Origin: G713 sp034717835
GTDB lineage: Bacteria > Chloroflexota > Anaerolineae > B4-G1 > SLSP01
Reading direction: 5' to 3'
Length of the DNA: 63,445 nt
NCBI GenBank assembly: GCA_034717835.1
Contig: JAYELZ010000273.1
Location: 1-63,445, forward strand
Position 1 is the stretch's first letter, and every line of letters starts with the position of its first letter. Below the pieces are notes generated by a model. The model did no database searches, had not been told where the DNA came from, and saw nothing but the letters and a program-made list of their open reading frames with translations. Shown here piece after piece: positions 33,187 through 42,257 of the stretch. The position numbers and the translations under genes are program-made.

Positions 33187-34503
33187 TTAAGCGAAACGCT
33201 CTGCCAGAATATCTGCCAGCGTAGGCTTCCCAATCACCTGCAATTCGTAACCAACGCGCTGCATAGGATGCTTGATCTTCAAAATGCGCGTAAGATCAAT
33301 AGGCGTGCCAATTACCACCAAGTCACAAGGTGTATTATTGATGGTTTCCTCTAACGCCTTGATCTGCTCATCGCCGTAGCCCATCGCGGGCAAAATTGTG
33401 CCGGTGCCGGGATACTTCTCGTAAGTGTCCCCAATCGAACCCACCGCGTAGGGACGCGGGTCAATGATCTCTGCCGCACCAAAGCGTTGCGCGGCCACGT
33501 AGCCAGCCCCGTAAGTCATGCCACCATGCGTCAGCGTGGGGCCATCCTCAATTACCAAGACGCGCTTGCCGCGAATTTCTTCTGGGCACTCCACGAAGAG
33601 CGGGGAGGCCGCCTCGACGACCACCGCCTCGGCATTGACTTTTCTCACACTTTGGTAGATTTCAAGCACGTTATCGTAATCAGCAGTATCCATCTTATTG
33701 ATAACGATCACATCCGCGGCCCGGAAGTTAGCCTCACCGGGATAGTAAGAGAGCTCATGACCGGCCCGGTGCGGGTCAGCCACCACGATCCAGAGATCAG
33801 GGACGTAGAAGGGTAAATCGTTGTTCCCGCCGTCCCAGATAATCACGTCGGCTTCCTTCTCCGCCTCACGCAAAATGGCTTCGTAATCCACTCCGGCATA
33901 GACGATCACGCCCCGGTCGATATGCGGCTCGTATTCCTCGCGCTCCTCGATGGTGCATTCATGTTTATCCAAGTCGGAATAATCCGCAAACCGTTGCACT
34001 GCCTGTTTAGCCAAATCACCGTAAGGCATAGGATGCCGAATGGCGACCACACGCTTGCCCAGCTGTTGCAGCACATCGCAAACGCGCCGCGTGGTCTGGG
34101 ATTTACCGGAACCAGTTCTCACCGCACAAATAGCCACTACCGGCTTAGTGCTCTTGACCATCGTCTTCGCGCTCCCCATCATGCGGAAATCGGCGCCCGC
34201 GGCGTTGACCCTGGAAGCCTTGTGCATGACGTACTCATGCGGCACATCTGAGTAAGCGAAAATTACCTGATCAACTTTCTCTGTGGTAATCAGCTCCACC
34301 AATTTCTCTTCTGAGTATATGGGAATGCCCGCCGGATAAAGTTTGCCCGCCAACTCTGGAGGATACCGGCGCCCCTCGATATTAGGGATTTGCGTCGCGG
34401 TGAAGGCCACTACTTCATAGCCCTCATTATCACGGAAGTAGCAGTTGAAGTTGTGAAAGTCACGCCCCGCCGCGCCCATAATTAAAACCCGAATCTTGCC
34501 CAT
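33187..34503 (-). CDS. Cyclic 2,3-diphosphoglycerate synthetase-like P-loop NTPase
   Basis: A 438-residue protein of the family named after archaeal cyclic 2,3-diphosphoglycerate synthetase, found also in many bacteria where its role is unproven. Residues 1-125 resemble a nucleotide-binding fold (VLIMGAAGRDFHNFNCYF). The P-loop is AVRTGSGKSQTTRRV near residue 130, and DVIIWDGGNND near 225 and VINKMDTADYD near 275 look like Walker B and a G-protein-type NKxD motif. The ATG follows AAGGAG. It lies alone between a hairpin and a 170-base gap. Whether it makes cyclic diphosphoglycerate is uncertain. Confidence 0.85.
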   Translation of the reverse strand: MGKIRVLIMGAAGRDFHNFNCYFRDNEGYEVVAFTATQIPNIEGRRYPPELAGKLYPAGIPIYSEEKLVELITTEKVDQVIFAYSDVPHEYVMHKASRVNAAGADFRMMGSAKTMVKSTKPVVAICAVRTGSGKSQTTRRVCDVLQQLGKRVVAIRHPMPYGDLAKQAVQRFADYSDLDKHECTIEEREEYEPHIDRGVIVYAGVDYEAILREAEKEADVIIWDGGNNDLPFYVPDLWIVVADPHRAGHELSYYPGEANFRAADVIVINKMDTADYDNVLEIYQSVRKVNAEAVVVEAASPLFVECPEEIRGKRVLVIEDGPTLTHGGMTYGAGYVAAQRFGAAEIIDPRPYAVGSIGDTYEKYPGTGTILPAMGYGDEQIKALEETINNTPCDLVVIGTPIDLTRILKIKHPMQRVGYELQVIGKPTLADILAERFA

Positions 34504-34614
34504 AGTTTAACTCCTTATTAAAATATACAGTAAAAGCAACTTAATAACTTAGCTACAAAGACTATGCACTACTCTATCTGATTTCCATTAGCTTCACAAG
34601 TGAAATTCCGAAAC

Positions 34615-34650
34615 AAAAACGACGCCAATCCTCACTTCGGAAGGCGTCGT
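34615..34650 (-). terminator. Terminator of the rpmF-asp23-nusB operon
   Basis: ACGACGCC pairs with GGCGTCGT with an inner TTCCGAAGTGAGGA stem-loop. It is followed by TTTTTG on the minus strand, 25 bases past the nusB stop. Confidence 0.88.
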
Positions 34651-34674
34651 AGACTCACAGCACTTAACTAAAAA

Positions 34675-35145
34675 TTAATCCAACAATTCACTGTCCCTCG
34701 ATTCAACCTGCCTGGAATCCAGGATAACTTGTTTAATCTCATCACTTTGGGCGAGTAATGCCCCCAAAACTCCATTGACAAAACCTGGCGCACTATCGCC
34801 CCCAAAAGTCTTGGCTAATTCCACCGACTCGTTGATAGCTACCTTATACGGTATTTCACCTACGGCAAACTCGTATAGAGCCATCCGCAAGAGATTGCGA
34901 TCAACTACAGCCACCTGCTCCAAAGGCCATTGAGAAGCATGTTGCTGGATATAATGATCCAGAATATCACTACACCCCAGCACGCCCAGCACTAGCTCTT
35001 GACAATACTGATGAACCGCCGGAGCAGCTTCCGCTTCTCGTTCGAAACCATGCTGCAAGACCATCCCTACAGGATGCGCTGTTACGTCAACCTCATAGAG
35101 AACTTGCAATGCCAGTTCCCGAGCAAAATGCCGCCCCCCCTTCAT
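34675..35145 (-). CDS. nusB: Transcription antitermination factor NusB
   Basis: A 156-residue all-helical NusB (GGRHFARELALQVLYEVD at the start, NLLRMALYEF and KVAINESVELAKTFGGDSAPGF near the end). It binds boxA RNA with S10 in rRNA antitermination. I chose ATG 35145; a frame starting TTG at 35181 would overlap asp23 by 17 bases and is the alternative. It is third in the operon rpmF-asp23-nusB. The acidic C-terminal extension is family-variable. Confidence 0.93.
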   Translation of the reverse strand: MKGGRHFARELALQVLYEVDVTAHPVGMVLQHGFEREAEAAPAVHQYCQELVLGVLGCSDILDHYIQQHASQWPLEQVAVVDRNLLRMALYEFAVGEIPYKVAINESVELAKTFGGDSAPGFVNGVLGALLAQSDEIKQVILDSRQVESRDSELLD

Positions 35146-35164
35146 CTCTAAAAAAGACTCCGCC

Positions 35165-35524
35165 TTATGCCGATTCTGCAACCGGCAACGGCTCAGAAAT
35201 CACATCCTCAATGTAGACATTGACCACGTCAACTGGCATCTCTATCATCCTTTGGATGGCTTGAGTAACTTCTTTCTGAATGGTCTTACCCAACCTGAGT
35301 AAGCTAACCTCGTGGTCTGCCAAAACATGCACTTCAACGGAAACTCGCCCCTCATTCACGCATACTTCCACGGGGTTACGCCCCAAACCCAAAAAGCGTT
35401 CCCCTTCAACCTTCTGGTAAATTTGCGCCACTCCCGCGACTTTCTGGGTCGTCAGGCGGGCAATAGTTTTCAACACTTCCGGCTCTACAACGATTTTGCC
35501 AGGGACCGCTTCATTTATTCCCAT
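35165..35524 (-). CDS. Asp23/Gls24 family envelope stress protein
   Basis: A 119-residue Asp23/Gls24-like protein. The pattern is IVVEPEVLKTIARLTTQKVAGV, then VSVEVHVLADHEVSLLRLGKTIQKEVTQAI, then VDVVNVYIEDV. In Firmicutes relatives these proteins are envelope-associated or stress-induced. It lies between rpmF and nusB, a pairing with nusB that is common in Gram-positive-like genomes. The ATG follows GAGGAG. Confidence 0.93.
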   Translation of the reverse strand: MGINEAVPGKIVVEPEVLKTIARLTTQKVAGVAQIYQKVEGERFLGLGRNPVEVCVNEGRVSVEVHVLADHEVSLLRLGKTIQKEVTQAIQRMIEMPVDVVNVYIEDVISEPLPVAESA

Positions 35525-35568
35525 TTAGATAAACTCCTCAGTCACCAACGATGCTAAATCAAAGATAA

Positions 35569-35760
35569 CTATTCTTCTTTCGCCTTCAGAACTTGTCGAC
35601 TACGATAAGTCCCGCAGTTGGGACAAACGTGATAAGGGCGAATCATCTGCCCACACTCGGGGCAAGCGATTAAGTGCGGCAAAGAAGGCGCCGCCCAGGT
35701 TTGCGCGCGGCGATTCTTGCGCCGCCGGCTGGTAATACGATGCTTTGGTACTGCTCCCAT
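35569..35760 (-). CDS. rpmF: 50S ribosomal protein L32
   Basis: A 63-residue L32 with the start MGAVPKHRITSRRRKNRRA, a zinc-binding four-Cys motif (CPECG..CPNCG) and a basic tail. The ATG follows GAAGGAG. It is first in an operon with asp23 and nusB. Confidence 0.97.
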   Translation of the reverse strand: MGAVPKHRITSRRRKNRRAQTWAAPSLPHLIACPECGQMIRPYHVCPNCGTYRSRQVLKAKEE

Positions 35761-35881
35761 CTCTTCAACTCCTTCACTATGTGTTTAACCCACGTTGCAC
35801 ACAAACGCAACCAGCAGGTATTATACGTCTAAGGACGCTTCTGTCAACCTCACGCCATACCACGTAAAATGTTACCGAGGA

Positions 35882-36262
35882 GTGAAAACCAGGCCCCCAA
35901 TAGAGCCTATGCCCATCGAGGAACGTTATCAATATCCCCAGCGGATGCAACCCCGCTATCGGAAGGCCAACCGCCCAGCCAAGGGGCGGTTGCTGGCTGA
36001 GATGGTGACCCACACCGGATGCTGCAGAAAGAATTAAACCACCTCTGCGCCTACCCCCACGCTACCCCCAGACAGCCGAAAAACATCTTTGAAACCCTCA
36101 CAGACCCCGCCCGATCTGTTTCCGGCCGCCCAGGCCGCACTACAGGCTGAAGAGCCTAGCCTAGAGACCTATCCTAACAAGGAGAGGAAGGGGTAACTGA
36201 CGGTAACTTTATCTTTTGAAAGAACTTGCCGCGTTAGGTAGCTTTATCATTTGACTTGACAC
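35882..36262 (+). mobile_element. Remnant of an insertion sequence (integrase-type transposase 5' end and terminal repeats)
   Basis: The frame from about 35882 encodes PIEERYQYPQRMQPRYRKANRPAKGRLLAEM, very like the start of DDE integrase-type transposases. It stops at 36035 after about 50 codons. Downstream the sequence is degenerate, ending with two direct subrepeats, GGTAACTTTATCTTTTGA (36202-36219) and GGTAGCTTTATCATTTGA (36237-36254), as found at element ends. No catalytic DDE region remains. It fills most of the 600-base gap between rpmF and murJ; the murJ promoter should lie to its right. Confidence 0.7.
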
Positions 36263-36369
36263 GGAAGAAAGAGATTGTTCAATGGGTAGCCAGCTAGTGT
36301 ACTCCAAGAATTAAGTGCACAGCCCGCTTCCTTGTCACAACGCTCAAATGACGGTAGAATGCCTCCGTG

Positions 36370-37965
36370 ATGGCAGAAGAGACCGTTATTTCAGGGGAAA
36401 CCAAACAGGTAACTCGCGCCGCCGTCTTGATCTCGCTGGGGAATATCAGCAGCCGGTTGTTGGGGTTGCTCCGAGAGATGGTCAAGTCTTATTTCTTCGG
36501 AGCCGGCGGCGTGGTGAGCGCCTTTGACGTGGCCGCGCAGGTACCCACGATGTTCTACGACCTGTTAGCGGGCGGCATGTTGAGCTCCGCGCTGGTGCCC
36601 GTCTTTTCGGATTACGCTAAATCTGAACGCCAGGAGGAGCTCTGGCACTTGCTCAGCCTCCTTCTCTCCATCGTAACGGTCAGTTTGGGCGGTTTACTGC
36701 TCCTCGTTGAAGCTACAGCCCCTCAAGTCGCCCGGTTGCTCGGCGCCGGCCTGGAACCAGAATACCTCCAACTGGCGACGCGCATGATCTACATCACCAC
36801 CCCCGCCATCCTCTTTCTCAATGTCGCCGCACTCTTTTCTGGCGTGCTCTACGCGCTGCAACGCTTTGAGCGACCCGCCTTCTTGGGAACGGTATCCAAC
36901 GCCACCCTGGTCTTGATCGTCATGTTGCTGGGGCGGAGCGCGCTAGGCGCACACAGTTTAGCCATCGGCTTGCTGGCCGGAAGCTTGGCGCAAGTGCTCT
37001 TCCAATGGCACGCACTGCGCGGTGTCCAGCTCCATCTCGTCTCCCCGTTTACCAGACATCCTGCGCTAGGAACGATTGCTAAACTATATCTCCCCATCGG
37101 GCTGGGACTGATTGTTGATCAACTGACCGTGGCCCTCAGCTTCAACCTGGCCTCGCGCACCGGGGCCAGCGGCATCGCCTGGATGAAGTACGCGGCCACG
37201 ATCATCCAATTCCCGTTGGGAATGGTGGTCACGGCTATCTCCGTGGCGATCCTCCCCACGCTCTCGCGTTACGCCACCGAGTCCGCCGAAGAGAGTTTCC
37301 GGGCGACGCTCTCCAAAGGCTTGCGGCTGGTGCTGATTCTCATCGTGCCAGCAGCGGCGATGATGTTGGTTTTGGCGGAACCGTTGGTTGGGCTACTCTT
37401 TCAGCGTGGCAATTTCATGCCAGCGGATACCGAGGCGGTTTCGCTGGTGCTGCGCCTTAATCTATTGGGATTGGTTTTCGCCGCGCTAGATCAACCGCTC
37501 ATCTTTGCTTTTTATGCCCGCAAAGATACCTGGACTCCGGCGTTGGTGGGAGTAGCCATCAGCGGTCTCTATGCCGCACTGTCGCTAATTCCCACGCTCT
37601 TCGCGCCACCCAATCTTTCTCTGCTGATTATGGCGAACTCCCTCAAATTGACCGGACATGCGCTTCTCATGCTCTATCTCTTCGCCAAAAAAGTAGGAAC
37701 TCTGCGCCCTCACGGTCTGGCTCACACCATCCGTCTGGCTGGCGCGGCGGCGGCGGTGATGCTGCTGCCGATGGTGGGGGGACGTTATCTGGTCAGTTTA
37801 ATGGGGCGGGCAGGTATTGAGAAATTACTGATGGAAATCATCCTGTCCGGAGGATTGGGTGCGCTCACTTATCTAGGTCTGTTGCGCCGGCTAGGCGTAG
37901 AAGAAATCCAATTGCTACACGCGGTATTGCTGCGCTGGTGGCATAGAAATAAAGAGGTCGCATGA
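36370..37965 (+). CDS. murJ: Lipid II flippase MurJ
   Basis: A 531-residue membrane protein of the MviN/MurJ family with about 14 hydrophobic segments, flipping lipid II for peptidoglycan synthesis. Motifs are SLGNISSRLLGLLREMVKSYFFG at the start, FDVAAQVPTMFYDLLAGGMLSSALVPVFSDY, and RGNF in the later half. I chose ATG 36370 over GTG 36367. Its stop overlaps the next start (ATGA). It is first in a four-gene operon with unusual partners. Confidence 0.95.
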   Translation: MAEETVISGETKQVTRAAVLISLGNISSRLLGLLREMVKSYFFGAGGVVSAFDVAAQVPTMFYDLLAGGMLSSALVPVFSDYAKSERQEELWHLLSLLLSIVTVSLGGLLLLVEATAPQVARLLGAGLEPEYLQLATRMIYITTPAILFLNVAALFSGVLYALQRFERPAFLGTVSNATLVLIVMLLGRSALGAHSLAIGLLAGSLAQVLFQWHALRGVQLHLVSPFTRHPALGTIAKLYLPIGLGLIVDQLTVALSFNLASRTGASGIAWMKYAATIIQFPLGMVVTAISVAILPTLSRYATESAEESFRATLSKGLRLVLILIVPAAAMMLVLAEPLVGLLFQRGNFMPADTEAVSLVLRLNLLGLVFAALDQPLIFAFYARKDTWTPALVGVAISGLYAALSLIPTLFAPPNLSLLIMANSLKLTGHALLMLYLFAKKVGTLRPHGLAHTIRLAGAAAAVMLLPMVGGRYLVSLMGRAGIEKLLMEIILSGGLGALTYLGLLRRLGVEEIQLLHAVLLRWWHRNKEVA

Positions 37966-39206
37966 AATTGCGTAGGATGTTAATGGTATTATTAGTATTA
38001 TTATTAATTGGCTGCCAGGCTGCCGGTCCATCAGCGCCGGCGGCCGTGCCAATTGTTGTGCTCTGGCACACTTGCCACGGCGCGCCAGAAAAAGCTTTAC
38101 ACGAGTTAAGTGACAGTTTTAATCAAGAGCATCCAGCCGGGCCGGTGTTGCTGGTCGAATATCAGGTGGATATTGATACCAAGCTAGCTGCCACCTCCCC
38201 CGAACACTACCCTGATTTGCTCGTAATCTCCCCGCAAGAGGTGCCCCAATATGCACAGTTGGCCGGGGATGCTCCGCTACTTACTCTCTCGCCAAATCTA
38301 GAACGTGATCTACTCCCTATGGCCAGCGCTCTCTACCGCCACGGGGAGAAGTTGCAAGCAATTCCCCTGGGCCTGACAACCTATCTGCTCTATTACAATC
38401 AAAAATGGGTCAAGGACTTGGGCTTTTTAGTCGAGAGCGCGACATTGGCCGATTTACAGCAAGTTACTTGTGCCGCGACCGATATCCAGGGGGGGCAGAT
38501 TGGTCTGGGCATCCCGGCACAGCCGGGTGCATTGTTAGCCCTCCTGGCTGTGGATGGCCAACCCCTCACTGCTGAAGACGACCATTACCAGCTGCATACC
38601 GAGGGTGGGATAGAGATTGCCTCCGCTATGCACGAGTTGCTCCGCCACGGGTGCGGTCGTTTCTACGAGCTGTCGCAAAAGGGTGTGGCGCAGTTCAGTA
38701 ATAGCAAAATGACCTCGTTACTTGCTTCTAGCCAACAGCAGAGTGAAATTGCAACCGCCACCGATGTTAGCCGCGATTTCTCCGTAAGGGTGATGGCTTT
38801 GCCGGGCCGCGATGGCCCCGGCGCTACGCTCTGGCAAGGGGTCGGCGTGCTATCGCTGGCTCCCGCCGGGAAGCGACATCAAGCCGCGCAAACAGTAGCT
38901 ACCTGGTTACTTTCCGCAGAGGCCCAGGCTTTATGGGGCGAGCAAACTCAGTATCTGCCGGTGCGGCGCTCGTTAGTTGTTGATGCGCTAGCGAATGCGG
39001 AGTTGAGTGACGTCGAGCGCGATTTGCGCCAGCTGCTGCTAACCGCCGCTGACACTGGACGATGGGTCGCGTGGCCGCCACGCACTACAGACCCCACCTG
39101 TCGCGCTGCCCTAGTGCGCGCGTTATTTGACCTAAACACCGATACATCTATCCTAGAATTGTTAAAGGCGACAGAAAGCGCCTGTAACGAGGAGTTGATT
39201 CCATGA
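37962..39206 (+). CDS. Orphan family-1 extracellular solute-binding lipoprotein
   Basis: A 414-residue exported protein with lipobox LLIGC (Cys19) and the layout of family-1 solute-binding proteins: IVVLWHTCHGAPEKALHEL, PDLLVISPQEVPQYA, LQAIPLGLTTYLLYYNQKWVKDLG, and a late LWGEQTQYLPVRRS. It overlaps murJ by four bases and the next gene by four bases. No permease or ATPase of its own is in the window. It is either served by a transporter elsewhere or has an envelope role linked to MurJ. Cys residues 43, 151 and others are more frequent than usual. Confidence 0.88.
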   Translation: MKLRRMLMVLLVLLLIGCQAAGPSAPAAVPIVVLWHTCHGAPEKALHELSDSFNQEHPAGPVLLVEYQVDIDTKLAATSPEHYPDLLVISPQEVPQYAQLAGDAPLLTLSPNLERDLLPMASALYRHGEKLQAIPLGLTTYLLYYNQKWVKDLGFLVESATLADLQQVTCAATDIQGGQIGLGIPAQPGALLALLAVDGQPLTAEDDHYQLHTEGGIEIASAMHELLRHGCGRFYELSQKGVAQFSNSKMTSLLASSQQQSEIATATDVSRDFSVRVMALPGRDGPGATLWQGVGVLSLAPAGKRHQAAQTVATWLLSAEAQALWGEQTQYLPVRRSLVVDALANAELSDVERDLRQLLLTAADTGRWVAWPPRTTDPTCRAALVRALFDLNTDTSILELLKATESACNEELIP

Positions 39207-39994
39207 CAATTTACGAACAGTGGTTACTCCATGCCGAAAATATCGCCCGCGAAGCCGGGGCTTTGATCCAAAAACGTTGGCGACACACCCACACCGTGCG
39301 CGCCAAAGGTTTCCGCGACGTCGTCACCGAGACAGATCTGGCTGCCGAGCGGATAATTTTAGGGCGCTTGCGAGAGCTCTTCCCCACTCACGCGATTACC
39401 TCCGAGGAAGCGGGGGCGGACCAGGAAAACCGTCAGGTGCGCTGGCTGATTGATCCGCTGGACGGCACGACGAATTTCTCGCGCAACAATCCCAACTTCT
39501 GCATCTCCATCGCGGCAATTAGCGACGGCGAACCAGTCGTCGGGGTGGTCTACGATCCGCTGCGCGAGCAACTCTTCTCCGCCCGCCGCGGCGGGGGCGC
39601 CACCCTCAACGGCGAGTCGTGCCGGACCTCTGGCTTGACCAACTTGGCAGATGCCGTCTTCGCCGCCGACTGGCCCCGCGACCCACAACTCCGGGCGGAA
39701 CACTGGCAGCAAGTCACGCAGCTCATGTCCTCTGCCCGCACGCTGCGCGGCCTGGGAAGTGCAGCCTTGAACATCGTCTATGTCGCCAGCGGCTGGTTTG
39801 ATCTCTACTTGGCCCGGAGACTATCGGCCTGGGATCAGACTGCCGCCGCGCTCATCGTCTGCGCGGCGGGCGGAGCCGCCGGTACACTCTCTGGCGCACC
39901 CTGGAATCCCTACGTACTCGATCCAGTGCTGGCTGCCACCCCGGAATTATTAGCGGAGTTCCAGCGCCAGCAACCCCAAGGACTTAATGCGTAA
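39203..39994 (+). CDS. Inositol monophosphatase family protein
   Basis: A 263-residue Mg2+-dependent phosphatase of the inositol monophosphatase/SuhB/FIG family. Metal-binding motifs are VVTETDLAAERII, ITSEEAG, WLIDPLDGTTNFSRNNPNFC and LSAWDQTAAALIVCAAGG. The usual reaction is release of phosphate from inositol-1-phosphate or similar sugar phosphates. The ATG follows CGAGGAG inside the upstream gene's last codons. The stop overlaps the next gene by eight bases. Confidence 0.93.
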   Translation: MTIYEQWLLHAENIAREAGALIQKRWRHTHTVRAKGFRDVVTETDLAAERIILGRLRELFPTHAITSEEAGADQENRQVRWLIDPLDGTTNFSRNNPNFCISIAAISDGEPVVGVVYDPLREQLFSARRGGGATLNGESCRTSGLTNLADAVFAADWPRDPQLRAEHWQQVTQLMSSARTLRGLGSAALNIVYVASGWFDLYLARRLSAWDQTAAALIVCAAGGAAGTLSGAPWNPYVLDPVLAATPELLAEFQRQQPQGLNA

Positions 39995-41108
39995 AATAAA
40001 GACAGTATTGCGCCGAATTGTCGGCTGGCTGTTCCTGTTGAGTTTGCTCTTATTGAGCTCCCGGCAACACGCGGTGTCACAGGTTGATCCAGCGCAAGAG
40101 TTTTATCAGCTGATTACCCAAGCTCGTCTCGAAGCGGGCTTGCCCCCACTTGCGCGCTCGGCGCTCTTGACGCAGGCGTCCCAGCGACATGCTGATGATA
40201 TGGCCGCCAATGGATTTATCGGGCAGGTGGGTTCCGATGATTCCACGTACCAGCAGCGCATTCGCGAGGCCAATTATCACGCTTGGAAGGATGGCCTCTT
40301 GGTCAATGAGTCAATTTGGGCCGGGCTAGGTTCTGCGTCCAATGCCCTGGGTTGGTTTAAGGAGCAACCCGAGCATTGGGACATGTTCGTTGATCCCCGT
40401 TATCGTGAATTAGGGGTAGGTTATGCGCGGGATAAACAAGGCATCAACTACTTTGTCTTAGATTTTGGCTCCCGCCCGGGGGTCTTGCCGATCTTTATCA
40501 ACGATGGCGCAGAAACTGCCGCTGCACCTCAAGTAGCCGTCCGGCTCACCAACGAGGAGGCGATGCCGGCGGGTGATGGTAATCGCATAGGGGAAGCCAT
40601 TGAGGTGCGTCTTAGCTCAACTCTGGACTTCAGCGACGCGACACCTCAACCCTGGGAGGAACTGGTCCCCTGGCTGTTGCCGGATAACACACCTGGCGAT
40701 TACGCGGTCTATGTGGAGTTCCGCGACGGTGCCGAGCGCACTACCGTTAGTGAAGGTACCATCCGGTTGACGAGCGCGGGGGAGACTGCGCCAGCTACGC
40801 CAGCACCGGCAGAAGCGACTGTGCTAGCAGCGACGCCGTTACCCACCTCCACGCCAACGGGGGGAGTCGCGCCACTTACGCCGGTACCCACCACAGATAT
40901 CGAATTACCGGTCAGTACACCATTTCCCGCGCCTACTGCGCAACCCACGGAAAGTGTGCCGACCTGCACCCCGCTACCTACCTGGACTCCGTTACCCACC
41001 GTCACCGCCGCCAACGCAGAGCAGAGCAGAGATTGGCCGCTACTTGCCGTCCTGATGCTGCAAGGACTTGCCATCTTATTGGGGTTAGGGCTATTCCTGC
41101 GTCGCTAG
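39987..41108 (+). CDS. Membrane-anchored CAP-domain protein
   Basis: A 373-residue exported protein: signal peptide (about 1-30), CAP/SCP-like domain (about 35-170, LITQARLEAGLPPLARSALL, QRHADDMAANGF, YRELGVGYARDK), a middle beta region (180-265) and a Thr/Pro-rich stalk (266-340). A final hydrophobic helix with RR (about 350-373) anchors it. The domain order is opposite to the LysM-CAP lipoprotein at 1183. It is last in the murJ operon, so an envelope role is likely. Confidence 0.85.
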   Translation: MRKIKTVLRRIVGWLFLLSLLLLSSRQHAVSQVDPAQEFYQLITQARLEAGLPPLARSALLTQASQRHADDMAANGFIGQVGSDDSTYQQRIREANYHAWKDGLLVNESIWAGLGSASNALGWFKEQPEHWDMFVDPRYRELGVGYARDKQGINYFVLDFGSRPGVLPIFINDGAETAAAPQVAVRLTNEEAMPAGDGNRIGEAIEVRLSSTLDFSDATPQPWEELVPWLLPDNTPGDYAVYVEFRDGAERTTVSEGTIRLTSAGETAPATPAPAEATVLAATPLPTSTPTGGVAPLTPVPTTDIELPVSTPFPAPTAQPTESVPTCTPLPTWTPLPTVTAANAEQSRDWPLLAVLMLQGLAILLGLGLFLRR

Positions 41109-41238
41109 TCAAAGTAGTCCATTAGTCTGAGCGTCAGGTAATCAAGGAGGCAAACGATGAGGCTGGTTTCTCTAAAAAGAGGGGCCTCTCCCCCAACATA
41201 ATGACGCTCACTCGCTTTCTCTGGGTAAATAATAAACT

Positions 41239-42114
41239 ATGAAAAACTTTCTCTCTAATCCCAAGTTCAAGATATTTCTACGCAATTTGCAAGATTATCT
41301 CCTCATCATCGGGGGAGCCATCATTATTGCCGCCAACGTGCCTCTGTTTTTGGAACCCAATCACGTAGTCTCCACCGGCGTGACCGGGATAGGGATGTTG
41401 GCGCATTATCTCTGGGGCTGGCCCATCGGCATGGTGACGTTGGTACTCAACGTCCCACTGCTGCTTGCCGGCCTCAAATGGGGAGATGGCCTGAAATTCT
41501 TCTTCCGCACCCTAGTCGCCGTTGCGACGATGTCCATTGCCATAGACATTCTTTCGCCTCATCTATCCCCCATCCAGGGCGATCCGTTACTCTATACTCT
41601 CTTTGGCGGGTTGCTAGACGGCTTAGGTATCGGGTTGGTATTGCGAGGGCGGGGTACTACCGGCGGCACCGATATCGTGGCGCAATTACTGAACCGGTAC
41701 CGGGGCTGGCCTTTTGGGCACATCTTCATCGTGCTTAACGGCGTCATCCTTTTGGCGGCGGCGGCAGTGGTAGGCATCGTGCCGATACTCTATGCGCTCA
41801 TCGTCAACTTCGTCTCTGGCCGCGTAATCAACGTGGTCCAAGAAGGTGTCAGTTACGCCCGCGCCGTCCTCATTGTCTCCGATCAGGCCGAGGAAATCCG
41901 CCGCACCATCATCGAGGATCTAGACCGAGGAGTCACGCTCTTGGAAGCACGTGGTGGTTATACCGAGAAATCCCGCCCCGTGCTCTACGTAGTCGTTTCG
42001 CGCTCGCAAGTGACGCTTCTCAAGCACATCATTGCCAAGATTGACGCGCGGGCTTTTGTGGTGGTCTCAGAGGCGCATGAGGTATTGGGGGAGGGATTCC
42101 GGGTAGTGGGATAG
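41239..42114 (+). CDS. YitT family membrane protein (DUF161-DUF2179)
   Basis: A 291-residue protein with about five membrane helices in the first 200 residues (LIIGGAIIIAANVPLFLEPNHVVSTGVTG, RGRGTTGGTDIVAQLLNRY) and a C-terminal DUF2179 cytoplasmic domain (ARAVLIVSDQAEEIRRTIIE, GVTLLEARGGYTEKSRPVLY). The family is widespread and its transport function is unproven. A weak ribosome binding site precedes it. Confidence 0.93.
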   Translation: MKNFLSNPKFKIFLRNLQDYLLIIGGAIIIAANVPLFLEPNHVVSTGVTGIGMLAHYLWGWPIGMVTLVLNVPLLLAGLKWGDGLKFFFRTLVAVATMSIAIDILSPHLSPIQGDPLLYTLFGGLLDGLGIGLVLRGRGTTGGTDIVAQLLNRYRGWPFGHIFIVLNGVILLAAAAVVGIVPILYALIVNFVSGRVINVVQEGVSYARAVLIVSDQAEEIRRTIIEDLDRGVTLLEARGGYTEKSRPVLYVVVSRSQVTLLKHIIAKIDARAFVVVSEAHEVLGEGFRVVG

Positions 42115-42257
42115 CCGGGTTAGCTCGCCTGGCGACTGAAGTCGCGGCTACTCTGGCGAAGTCGCCCTACGGCGACTAGAGCGCTTCGTCATTCTGCGCG
42201 TAGCTGAAGACCACTTGCTTTTCGCTTTCTCGCCTTCTCGCTCACTCGCTTTTTCGC
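42115..42257. repeat. Intergenic gap of dispersed repeats
   Basis: Holds a GGCGACTGAAGTCGCGGC unit (42131-42148) with a nearby CGAAGTCGCCCTACGGCG, and a TTCGCTTTCTCGCCTTCTCG series (42219-42264) that is the reverse complement of the GCGAGAAGGCGA family. It separates two converging genes. Confidence 0.65.
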
